Below the pieces are notes generated by a model. That model saw only the letters and a list, made by a program, of their open reading frames with translations. It had not been told where the DNA came from and did not search any database. A stretch of 7,087 nucleotides of DNA. Origin: Actinomycetes bacterium (lineage in GTDB: Bacteria; Actinomycetota; Actinomycetes; Actinomycetales; Cellulomonadaceae). The DNA is taken from assembly GCA_023389455.1 (NCBI GenBank), contig JAEWEJ010000073.1, positions 1 through 7,087 on the forward strand, in the 5' to 3' direction. The translations under genes and the position numbers were made by a program. Shown one piece after another: positions 1 to 5,593 of the stretch; positions within the stretch are counted from its first letter, which is position 1, and every line of letters begins with the position of its first letter.

Positions 1-125
1 GGGAGCCTCCTGCGTCGTCGGACGTGCGTCCGCCCAGCGTGCGTCGGCACCCGCGCACCCGCAACCAGAGCGCCCACCCTCCGGGGTCCCGCCGACCGGT
101 CGGGTGACGGCCGACCCTGCGCCGC

Positions 126-168
126 CCCCGAGGTGCGCGACCTGCCGGCGACGGCGATGCTCGATGGG
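126..168 (+). promoter_or_regulatory. Conserved upstream element, copy 1
   Basis: The 16-base block CCCCGAGGTGCGCGAC (126-141) is identical to 3572-3587. An 11-base spacer that barely matches follows, then GATGCTCGAYGGG (156-168), which matches 3602-3614 with one C/T change and the same spacing. Two fixed boxes around a variable spacer are typical of a promoter or bipartite protein-binding site. One reading is a -35-like GTGCGC (133-138), a 17-base spacer and a -10-like GATGCT (156-161), which keeps the A at position 2 and T at position 6 of TAnnnT. That would place the transcript start near 168, at the base of the hairpin that follows. The repetition and spacing are seen directly; the promoter role is inference. 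The alternative is a translated micro-cistron, because the frame is open and ends in TGA at 211-213. Confidence 0.45.
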
Positions 169-188
169 CGCGGCGTCGGCGCCGCGCC
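167..188 (+). other. Leader hairpin next to element copy 1
   Basis: GGCGCGGC (167-174) and GCCGCGCC (181-188) form a perfect 8-base-pair stem around a 6-base loop. It starts at the end of the conserved element and ends 11 bases before the GGAG ribosome binding site. No T-tract follows, so a classical terminator is unlikely. If the element is a promoter, this stem would sit at the very 5' end of the mRNA. A hairpin of different sequence holds the same place in the second copy (3616-3634). In DNA this rich in GC, chance stems are common, so the matching position carries more weight than the stem itself. Confidence 0.4.
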
Positions 189-209
189 ACCGGACGCGAA
201 GGAGCGACC

Positions 210-374
210 ATGAGCGAGAACCCCGGACCCGCCTCCCCCGGCACGCCGGCGCAGGGCGACGGGCAGCGCCGGACGTCCGCCGGCACCGGCCCCGGCCCGG
301 ACCCGGCGGACGTCGACGGACCGTCGCGCCCCGCCGGTGCCGACGAGGCGGAGGACGCACCGGACGAGGGGTGA
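210..374 (+). CDS. Small acidic disordered protein (54 aa), hypothetical
   Basis: I do not recognise a family. The ATG at 210 has a good ribosome binding site, GGAG at 200-203 with a 6-base spacing, and the frame runs 54 codons to TGA at 372-374. The product begins MSENPGPASPGTPAQ, is rich in Pro, Gly, Asp, Glu and Ala with no hydrophobic segment, and ends in an acidic stretch (DEAEDAPDEG). It should be soluble, strongly acidic and intrinsically disordered. Short proteins of this style are common in actinobacteria and mostly uncharacterised. It lies 35 bases downstream of the conserved element and hairpin, and its ATG overlaps an upstream in-frame TGA (ATGA). The nuclease start is 101 bases downstream. 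The ribosome binding site and codon pattern favour a real gene, but the length and composition leave room for a chance ORF. Confidence 0.5.
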   Translation: MSENPGPASPGTPAQGDGQRRTSAGTGPGPDPADVDGPSRPAGADEAEDAPDEG

Positions 375-475
375 CGCCCGGCGTCGTGCGGCGCGGTCGT
401 GACCGGCGTGCCGGTCCCGTGGAGCGCGTGCGTGCGCAGGCTCAAGCGGACGTCCGCCGCAACCGATGGTCGGAC

Positions 476-1588
476 GTGACACGGAACCCGTCCTCGCCCA
501 CCGCCGCTCTGCTGGGCCTCGTCCTCCTCCTGCCGCTCGCCGCCTGCACCGGTGGACAGACGGACTCCGCCACCGTCGTCGAGGTCGTCGACGGGGACAC
601 GGTCGACGTGGTGCGGGACGGCGAGGAGGTCCGGGTCCGGATGCTGAACGTCGACGCCCCGGAAGTCGACGACCGCGAGTGTCTGGGGTCCGAGGCGACG
701 GACGTGCTGCGCGAGCTGCTGCCCGCGGGGACCGTCATCCGCCTGGAGACCGACGAGGAGCTGCTGGACGACCACGACCGGTTGCTCGCCGGCGTCTTCC
801 ACGACGACGTGCTCGTGAACGCCGAGATCGCCCGCCGCGGCATGGGGCACGCCGTGGTCGTCGCTCCGAACGAGAAGTTCTACCCGCCCGTGCACGAGGC
901 GGAGACCGAGGCGCACCGCGCGGGCGTCGGCCTGTACGACGCCGACGTGGAGTGCACGCTGCCGGGCCAGGTCGCCGAGCTCGAGGAGGACGCCGAGCGG
1001 TCGGTCACCGCGGCCGCTGCGCTCGCCACCGGCGCCGGCCTCCCTGAGGTGGACAGGCACCGTGCGGCGCTGGCCGCTGCCGCCGCGACCGGCGGCGCCC
1101 TGCTGGCCCTCCTCGACGGTGACCGGGCAGCCGGCCCGACGTCCCGGTACGACGAGGACGTGCTGACCTCGCTCCGGGCGCGTACCGCCGAGCAGCACGA
1201 ACGCGTGGCTGCCGCCGTCGTGGTCGCCGACGGGCTGCGCGTCTCGGAGGAGCAGCGCATCGAGGCGGAGCGGCTCGCTGCGGAGGAGGCCGCACGGGTC
1301 GCCGCGGAGGAGGCAGCCCGGCAGGCCGAGGCGGCGCGACAGGCCGAGGCCGAGCGGCAGGCCGAGGCCGAGCGGCAGGCGCAGGCTGCGCGGGACGCAG
1401 AGTCCTCCCGGTCCGCCGCGTCCACCGGCGGGTCGGGCGGGTCGTCGGGGAGCTCCGGCGGTGGTGGGTCGGCCTACTACCCGAACTGCGACGCCGCGCG
1501 CGCCGCAGGCGCCGCCCCGTTGTACGTCGGGGACCCCGGCTACAGCGGCAAGCTGGACCGCGACAAGGACGGGATCGCCTGCGAGTGA
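476..1588 (+). CDS. Secreted lipoprotein nuclease: SNase domain, coiled coil, Excalibur domain
   Basis: A predicted membrane-anchored, extracellular thermonuclease (Ca2+-dependent DNA/RNA phosphodiesterase) of 370 aa. Counting from GTG 476, residues 1-24 are a lipoprotein signal peptide: short Arg-containing start, hydrophobic core, lipobox LAAC with Cys24 as the lipidated residue. The SNase domain spans about 32-158. Its key residues match Staphylococcus aureus nuclease: Asp41 in VDGDT (D21), Arg55 (R35), Asp60 and Glu63 in VDAPE (D40, E43), and Arg102 (R87). An Ala-rich region follows, then a Glu/Arg/Ala coiled coil (about 258-309) with six-residue repeats, a Ser/Gly linker (310-332), and a C-terminal Excalibur domain (333-370) with Cys338, Cys369 and the Ca2+-loop-like DRDKDG from Asp361. 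Longer in-frame starts exist as far up as 104, but they would bury the signal peptide, so GTG 476 was chosen although its ribosome binding site is weak. Cys69 and Cys160 could form a disulfide. Confidence 0.88.
   Translation: MTRNPSSPTAALLGLVLLLPLAACTGGQTDSATVVEVVDGDTVDVVRDGEEVRVRMLNVDAPEVDDRECLGSEATDVLRELLPAGTVIRLETDEELLDDHDRLLAGVFHDDVLVNAEIARRGMGHAVVVAPNEKFYPPVHEAETEAHRAGVGLYDADVECTLPGQVAELEEDAERSVTAAAALATGAGLPEVDRHRAALAAAAATGGALLALLDGDRAAGPTSRYDEDVLTSLRARTAEQHERVAAAVVVADGLRVSEEQRIEAERLAAEEAARVAAEEAARQAEAARQAEAERQAEAERQAQAARDAESSRSAASTGGSGGSSGSSGGGGSAYYPNCDAARAAGAAPLYVGDPGYSGKLDRDKDGIACE
1322..1393 (+). repeat. Four tandem 18-base units inside the nuclease coiled coil
   Basis: Units lie at 1322-1339, 1340-1357, 1358-1375 and 1376-1393. 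The middle two are identical (CAGGCCGAGGCCGAGCGG) and the outer two are diverged. They encode QAEAAR, QAEAER, QAEAER and QAQAAR (residues 283-306), a helical Ala/Glu/Arg repeat. Perfect identity of the central units suggests recent slippage or unequal exchange, so the number of units may differ between strains and change the length of the stalk between nuclease and Excalibur domains. Confidence 0.85.
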
Positions 1589-1600
1589 CAGGACAGGCCG

Positions 1601-1628
1601 GGGGGACGGCGCGCGCACCGTCCACCCC
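1601..1628 (+). other. Hairpin between nuclease and GH15-1
   Basis: GGACGG (1604-1609) and CCGTCC (1618-1623) form a perfect 6-base-pair stem with an 8-base loop. Flanking G and C runs could extend it with a one-base bulge. It lies 15 bases after the nuclease stop and 48 bases before the GH15-1 start. It could be a weak terminator or mRNA-end stabiliser, but there is no T-tract. The intergenic stretch 1589-1671 has no copy of the conserved element found at 126 and 3572. Confidence 0.3.
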
Positions 1629-1671
1629 GCTCGGCGAGCGAGTCACCCGTCCAGCACGTACAAAGGACGAG

Positions 1672-3540
1672 GTGAGCACCCCCCTCGAGGACTACGCCCT
1701 GCTGTCCGACCTGCGCACCGGCCCGCTGGTGTCGCGCGACGGCAGCATCGACTGGCTGTGCCTGCCGCGGTTCGACTCCGCCGCGGTGTTCTCCGCGGTG
1801 CTCGGCGGGCCCGACGACGGCCGCTGGAGGCTGTCGGTGGTCGACGGGGAGGTCGTCGGGCGCCGCTACCTGCCCCACACCTTCGTGCTCGAGACCACGT
1901 GGCACGGCCCGACGGGCACCGCGCGCGTCACCGACTTCCTGCCGGTGTCGGACCGGCGGGACGACCTGGTGCGCCGGGTGGAGTGCCTCGAGGGCACCGT
2001 GGAGGTGGAGCACGACCTGCGCCTGCGCTTCGACTACGCGCGGGCCACCCCCTGGGTGCGCGTCGTCGACCACCACGGGCAGCCCGCGCTGACCTCGCTG
2101 GCCGGCCCCGACGGGGTGCTGGTGACCGGCCCGCTGCTGGGCTGGAGCGACGACCACCCGGACGCGATCGAGGACCCGCAGGCCGCGGTCGACCGGCCCG
2201 GGGCGTTCACCGGCGGCGACCAGCCCGGCGGCCGCCGGGCCCCCCGCCTCACGGGCCGCTTCCGCCTCGACGCGGGGGACGTGCGCGACTGGGACCTGGC
2301 GTGGTTCCCGTCGTACCACGCGCCGCCGGAGCCGATCGACGTGGACCAGGCCCTCGCGGAGACGCTGAGGTTCTGGAGCGACTGGTCCTCGAAGGTGACG
2401 GTCCGCACGACCCGCGACCCGCTGGTGCTGCGCTCGATGCTCGTGCTGCGCGCGCTCACCCACGGCGAGACCGGCGGGATGGTCGCCGCGCCCACGGCGT
2501 CGCTGCCGGAGGAGGTCGGCGGGGTGCGCAACTGGGACTACCGCTACGTGTGGCTGCGCGACGCGGCGCTGACCATCGAGGTGGCCGTCGCGCACGGGCT
2601 GACCGAGGGCGCGTGCCTCTGGCGCGACTGGCTGCTGCGCGCGGTGGCCGGGGACGCCCACGACGTGCGGATCATGTACGGCGTCGGCGGGGAGCGCGAG
2701 CTGGACGAGAAGGTGCTCGACCACCTCGACGGCTACGCGGGGTCACGCCCCGTGCGCATCGGCAACGGCGCCGCCGACCAGTACCAGGCGGACGTGGTGG
2801 GCGAGGTGATGATCGCCCTGGGGACGCTGCGCGACGCCGGCGTCGCGGACGACGAGTACACGTGGGGCCTGCAGAAGAGCCTCCTGCGGTTCGCGGAGGA
2901 GCACCTGGACCGCCAGGACCACGGCATCTGGGAGATGCGCGGCGAGCTGCACCACTTCACCCACGGCCGGGCGATGATGTGGGCCGCGTTCGACCAGGGC
3001 GTGCGCGCGGTCGAGGAGCACGGGCTCGACGGCCCGGTCGAGCGGTGGCGTGAGCTGCGTGCGCACCTGCGCGAGGAGATCGAGACCCGCGGCTTCGACG
3101 AGCGGCTCGACAGCTTCACCCAGACGTACGACAACAGCGAGGTGGACGCCTCCCTGCTGCAGCTGCCGCACACCGGGTTCCTCGCGTACGACGACCCGCG
3201 CATGCTCGGCACGGTCGCCCGCATCGAGTCCGAGCTGGTCGACGAGCACGGGCTGGTGCACCGCTACCGCACGGACACCGGCATGGACGGCCTCGAGGGC
3301 GACGAGCACCCGTTCCTCCTCTGCTGCTTCTGGCTGGTCGAGCAGCACGCCCGCAGCGGTCGCGTCGAGGACGCCCGGGTGCTGATGAAGCAGCTCGTCG
3401 GGTACGCGAACGACCTCGGGCTCCTCAGCGAGGAGTACGACCCGGGGGCGGGCCGGCTCATCGGCAACTTCCCGCAGGCGTTCAGCCACATCGGGCTGAT
3501 CCGCGCCTCGGACGCGCTCGCGGACGTGACCGAGGACTGA
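1672..3540 (+). CDS. GH15 family glycoside hydrolase, paralog 1 (trehalase/glucoamylase type)
   Basis: An inverting alpha-glucoside hydrolase of 622 aa that releases beta-D-glucose from trehalose or short alpha-glucans; the substrate cannot be fixed from sequence. There is no signal peptide, so it should be cytoplasmic. The N-terminal beta-sandwich (about 1-230) carries SRDGSIDWLCLPRFDS, typical of the GH15 trehalase-like N-domain. The (alpha/alpha)6 barrel follows, with RNWDYRYVWLRD (286-297; Arg296-Asp297 match the glucoamylase -1 subsite pair), YGVGGER, SRPVRIGNGA, GIWEMRGELHHFTHG with Glu421 as likely general acid, and LLSEEYDP with Glu587 as likely base, then GNFPQAFSHIGLI. The RIGNGA and MYGVGGER blocks resemble mycobacterial GH15 trehalase. 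GTG 1672 was chosen because VSTPLEDYALLSDL aligns with the paralog's MSTPLEDYALLSDL and AAAGGA (1662-1667) lies 4 bases upstream. The open frame from 1585 overlaps the nuclease end and is not credible as coding before 1672. Confidence 0.9.
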   Translation: MSTPLEDYALLSDLRTGPLVSRDGSIDWLCLPRFDSAAVFSAVLGGPDDGRWRLSVVDGEVVGRRYLPHTFVLETTWHGPTGTARVTDFLPVSDRRDDLVRRVECLEGTVEVEHDLRLRFDYARATPWVRVVDHHGQPALTSLAGPDGVLVTGPLLGWSDDHPDAIEDPQAAVDRPGAFTGGDQPGGRRAPRLTGRFRLDAGDVRDWDLAWFPSYHAPPEPIDVDQALAETLRFWSDWSSKVTVRTTRDPLVLRSMLVLRALTHGETGGMVAAPTASLPEEVGGVRNWDYRYVWLRDAALTIEVAVAHGLTEGACLWRDWLLRAVAGDAHDVRIMYGVGGERELDEKVLDHLDGYAGSRPVRIGNGAADQYQADVVGEVMIALGTLRDAGVADDEYTWGLQKSLLRFAEEHLDRQDHGIWEMRGELHHFTHGRAMMWAAFDQGVRAVEEHGLDGPVERWRELRAHLREEIETRGFDERLDSFTQTYDNSEVDASLLQLPHTGFLAYDDPRMLGTVARIESELVDEHGLVHRYRTDTGMDGLEGDEHPFLLCCFWLVEQHARSGRVEDARVLMKQLVGYANDLGLLSEEYDPGAGRLIGNFPQAFSHIGLIRASDALADVTED

Positions 3541-3571
3541 CCGCGGCGGCGCCGTCGCAGGTCCGCCACGT

Positions 3572-3614
3572 CCCCGAGGTGCGCGACGTCGCCCGAGTCG
3601 GGATGCTCGACGGG
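3572..3614 (+). promoter_or_regulatory. Conserved upstream element, copy 2
   Basis: Second copy of the bipartite element at 126-168: identical 16-base block at 3572-3587, diverged 11-base spacer, then GATGCTCGACGGG at 3602-3614. It lies 32 bases after the GH15-1 stop and 86 bases before the GH15-2 start, so it could give GH15-2 its own promoter instead of relying on read-through. A promoter reading gives GTGCGC (3579-3584), a 17-base spacer and GATGCT (3602-3607). The spacer contains CCCGAGTCGGG (3592-3602), a perfect palindrome not shared with copy 1. Function is inferred from repetition and position only. Confidence 0.45.
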
Positions 3615-3615
3615 A

Positions 3616-3634
3616 GCGACGGACGAGCCGTCGC
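3616..3634 (+). other. Leader hairpin next to element copy 2
   Basis: GCGACGG (3616-3622) and CCGTCGC (3628-3634) form a perfect 7-base-pair stem with loop ACGAG. It starts 2 bases after the conserved element and ends 8 bases before the AGGAG ribosome binding site of the 16-codon leader ORF. It holds the same place as the stem at 167-188 although the sequences differ. There is no T-tract. A role as a 5' mRNA stabiliser or protein site is inference. Confidence 0.4.
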
Positions 3635-3652
3635 CGGTGCGCAGGAGCCGCG

Positions 3653-3703
3653 ATGAGTCGGACTGCTCGTCCCGCCCGTGGGCGGGGCCGGAGGCCGCGA
3701 TGA
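3653..3703 (+). CDS. 16-aa Arg-rich leader ORF coupled to GH15-2
   Basis: The ATG at 3653 is preceded by AGGAG at 3643-3647 with a 5-base spacing, which is as good as the site of GH15-2 itself. The frame encodes MSRTARPARGRGRRPR, with 7 Arg in 16 residues, and stops at TGA 3701-3703. That stop overlaps the GH15-2 ATG at 3700 as ATGA, the usual geometry for translational coupling. The GH15-2 ribosome binding site (GGAGG, 3690-3694) lies inside this ORF, so a ribosome on the leader would cover or expose it. Two CGG and one AGG codon appear among the Arg codons; these are not rare enough in such a genome to argue for pausing on their own. It may be a regulatory upstream ORF or a chance frame. 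Confidence 0.4.
   Translation: MSRTARPARGRGRRPR
3690..3694 (+). promoter_or_regulatory. Ribosome binding site fixing the GH15-2 start
   Basis: GGAGG lies 5 bases before ATG 3700. It supports this start over the longer in-frame start at 3637, which has no comparable site and would add 21 residues lacking any match in the paralog. Confidence 0.7.
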
Positions 3704-5580
3704 GCACGCCCTTGGAGGACTACGCGCTGCTGTCCGACCTGTGCACCGGCCCGCTGGTGTCCCGTGACGGCAGCATCGACTGGCTGTGCCTGCCGCGCTA
3801 CGACTCCCCGGCTGTCTTCTCGGCGCTCCTGGGTGGCCCTGACGACGGCCGCTGGCGGCTCTCGGTCGTCGACGGGGAGGTCGTCGAGCGCCGCTACATC
3901 CCGCACACCTTCGTCCTGGAGACCACGTGGCGGGCCCCGACGGGACGCGTCCGCGTCACGGACTTCCTGCCGCTCACCACCGAGCACGCCGACCTGGTGC
4001 GGCGCGTGCAGTGCCTGGAGGGGACCGTCGAGGTGGAGCACGACCTGCGCCTGCGGTTCGACTACGCGCGGGCCACCCCGTGGGTGCGCGTCGTCGAGCG
4101 CGGGGACGCGCGTGCGCTGCTGTCGCTCGCCGGCCCGGACGGGATGGTGCTCTACGGCCCGCTGCTGACCTGGGCGGACGACGACGACGCGGGAGCGGAC
4201 GACCGGCGCGCCGGACGGCTCGGCAGGTTCGACGCGCAGGCCGAGGGCGGTGCCGGCGCGCCCGCCCCGCGGCTGACGGGCCGGTTCCGGCTGGAGGCCA
4301 GGCAGACGCTCGACTGGGACCTCACGGTGTTCCCCTCGTACGAGGACGAGCCGCTGGCCGTGGACGTCGACAACACGCTCGCGTCGACCATCGAGTACTG
4401 GACCCAGTGGTCGGCGGAACGCCGCGTGGACACCGGCCACAACACGCAGGTGCTGCGCTCGATGCTGGTCCTGCGGGCCCTCACCCACACGCGGACCGGC
4501 GGCGTCGTCGCGGCACCCACCGCGTCGCTGCCCGAGAGCCCGGGCGGCAGCCGCAACTGGGACTACCGGTACGTCTGGCTGCGGGACGCGGCGCTCACGA
4601 TCGAGGTCGCCGTCGCGCACGGGCGCGCGAACGCCGCCCTGCCGTGGCGCGACTGGCTGCTGCGGGCCGTCGCCGGCGACGCGGACCACGTCCAGATCAT
4701 GTACGGGGTGGGCGGCGAGCGGGAGCTGACCGAGAAGGTCCTCGGCCACCTCGCCGGGTACGAGGGGTCACGCCCGGTGCGCATCGGCAACGGCGCCGCC
4801 GACCAGTACCAGGCCGACGTGGTGGGCGAGGTGATGATCGCCCTGGCGCGGCTGCGCGACGCGGGTGTGGCGGAGGACGAGTGGTCCTGGGGGCTCCAGA
4901 AGAGCCTGCTGCGGTTCTGCGAGCGGAACTTCGACCGCAAGGACAACGGCATCTGGGAGATGCGCGGCGAGCTGCACCACTTCACGCACGGGCGCGTGAT
5001 GATGTGGGCCGCGTTCGACCGCGGCATCCGCGCCGTCGAGCACCCGCACGGCCTCGACGGTCCTGTCGAGCGGTGGCGCGAGCTGCGCGAGCAGCTGCGC
5101 AGCGAGATCGAGGACCTCGGGTTCGACGCGGAGCAGAACAGCTTCACGCAGGTGTACGGCGGCACCCGCGTGGACGCGTCACTGCTGCAGCTGCCGCACA
5201 CGGGTTTCCTCGCGCACGACGACCCGCGCATGCTCGGCACGGTCGCCCGCATCGAGTCCGAGCTGGTCGACGACCACGGGCTGGTGCACCGCTACCGCAC
5301 CGACAACGGCATGGACGGGCTCGCGGGCGACGAGCACCCGTTCCTCATCTGCAACTTCTGGCTCGTCGAGCAGTACGCGCTCTCCGGGCGGCTCGACGAG
5401 GCGCAGGCCCTCATGGACCGGCTCCTCGGCTTCGCGAACGACGTCGGCCTGCTCGCCGAGGAGTACGACCCGGTCGAGGGGCGGCTGGTCGGCAACTTCC
5501 CGCAGGCGTTCAGCCACATCGGGCTGATCCGGGCGGCGGACGCGATCGCCGCCGCGTCGCGTCGGCCGCAGGCGGGCTGA
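3700..5580 (+). CDS. GH15 family glycoside hydrolase, paralog 2 (trehalase/glucoamylase type)
   Basis: A 626-aa paralog of the preceding gene, roughly 80% identical over the first 155 residues by eye, with the same predicted role: cytoplasmic inverting hydrolysis of alpha-linked glucose. The N-domain has SRDGSIDWLCLPRYDS. The catalytic barrel has RNWDYRYVWLRD (285-296), MYGVGGER, SRPVRIGNGA, GIWEMRGELHHFTHG with Glu420 as likely acid, LLAEEYDP with Glu587 as likely base, and GNFPQAFSHIGLI. No key residue is lost, so both copies should be active. The main divergence is a low-complexity stretch around residues 160-190 (DDDDAGADDRRAGRLG) in the N-domain, where paralog 1 has a Pro/Gly-rich stretch. 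The gene is preceded by the conserved element, a hairpin and an overlapping 16-codon ORF, none of which precede paralog 1, so the two may be expressed under different conditions. It ends 7 bases from the convergent hydrolase stop. Confidence 0.9.
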   Translation: MSTPLEDYALLSDLCTGPLVSRDGSIDWLCLPRYDSPAVFSALLGGPDDGRWRLSVVDGEVVERRYIPHTFVLETTWRAPTGRVRVTDFLPLTTEHADLVRRVQCLEGTVEVEHDLRLRFDYARATPWVRVVERGDARALLSLAGPDGMVLYGPLLTWADDDDAGADDRRAGRLGRFDAQAEGGAGAPAPRLTGRFRLEARQTLDWDLTVFPSYEDEPLAVDVDNTLASTIEYWTQWSAERRVDTGHNTQVLRSMLVLRALTHTRTGGVVAAPTASLPESPGGSRNWDYRYVWLRDAALTIEVAVAHGRANAALPWRDWLLRAVAGDADHVQIMYGVGGERELTEKVLGHLAGYEGSRPVRIGNGAADQYQADVVGEVMIALARLRDAGVAEDEWSWGLQKSLLRFCERNFDRKDNGIWEMRGELHHFTHGRVMMWAAFDRGIRAVEHPHGLDGPVERWRELREQLRSEIEDLGFDAEQNSFTQVYGGTRVDASLLQLPHTGFLAHDDPRMLGTVARIESELVDDHGLVHRYRTDNGMDGLAGDEHPFLICNFWLVEQYALSGRLDEAQALMDRLLGFANDVGLLAEEYDPVEGRLVGNFPQAFSHIGLIRAADAIAAASRRPQAG

Positions 5581-5593
5581 GCCCCGGTCAGCC
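5575..5593. terminator. Hairpin spanning both convergent stop codons (possible bidirectional terminator)
   Basis: GGCTGA (5575-5580) and TCAGCC (5588-5593) form a perfect 6-base-pair inverted repeat around GCCCCGG. Each arm contains one gene's TGA stop: GH15-2 on plus, the hydrolase on minus. The convergent position fits a shared terminator, but neither side has a T-tract and the stem is short, so termination is uncertain. Confidence 0.35.

Noticed and set aside
1..125. Gene remnant in the open frame at the left edge
   Set aside because: The frame is open to the edge, but its Arg/Pro/Cys-rich composition suggests non-coding sequence; no domain or start signal is visible.
126..188. Partial likeness to an S-adenosylhomocysteine riboswitch (CGAGG.GCGC box and a downstream GCTCG)
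   Set aside because: Only a few bases match the aptamer core as I recall it, the second box differs, and no SAM-cycle gene lies downstream of either copy. A covariance-model search would settle it; I do not call it.
104..475. Long N-terminal extension of the nuclease frame back to 104
   Set aside because: It would bury the lipoprotein signal peptide, runs across the small ORF in another frame, and its composition is Arg/Pro-rich like a non-coding GC-rich frame.
371..475. GTG at 371 as nuclease start, overlapping the small ORF stop as GTGA
   Set aside because: It would place 35 Arg-rich residues before the signal peptide; GTG 476 gives a standard lipoprotein leader.
1585..1671. Upstream extension of GH15-1 to 1585
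   Set aside because: The paralog aligns from VSTPLEDYALL onward, and a ribosome binding site sits just before 1672.
3541..3699. GH15-1/GH15-2 gap as a mobile-element scar
   Set aside because: No terminal inverted repeats or target duplications are visible; the repeated block fits a regulatory element better.
2743..4749. 668-codon open frame on the minus strand across both GH15 genes
   Set aside because: It is antisense to two clear enzymes. High GC makes stops rare in this antisense frame, and the product has no recognisable domain and repeats itself only because the paralogs do.
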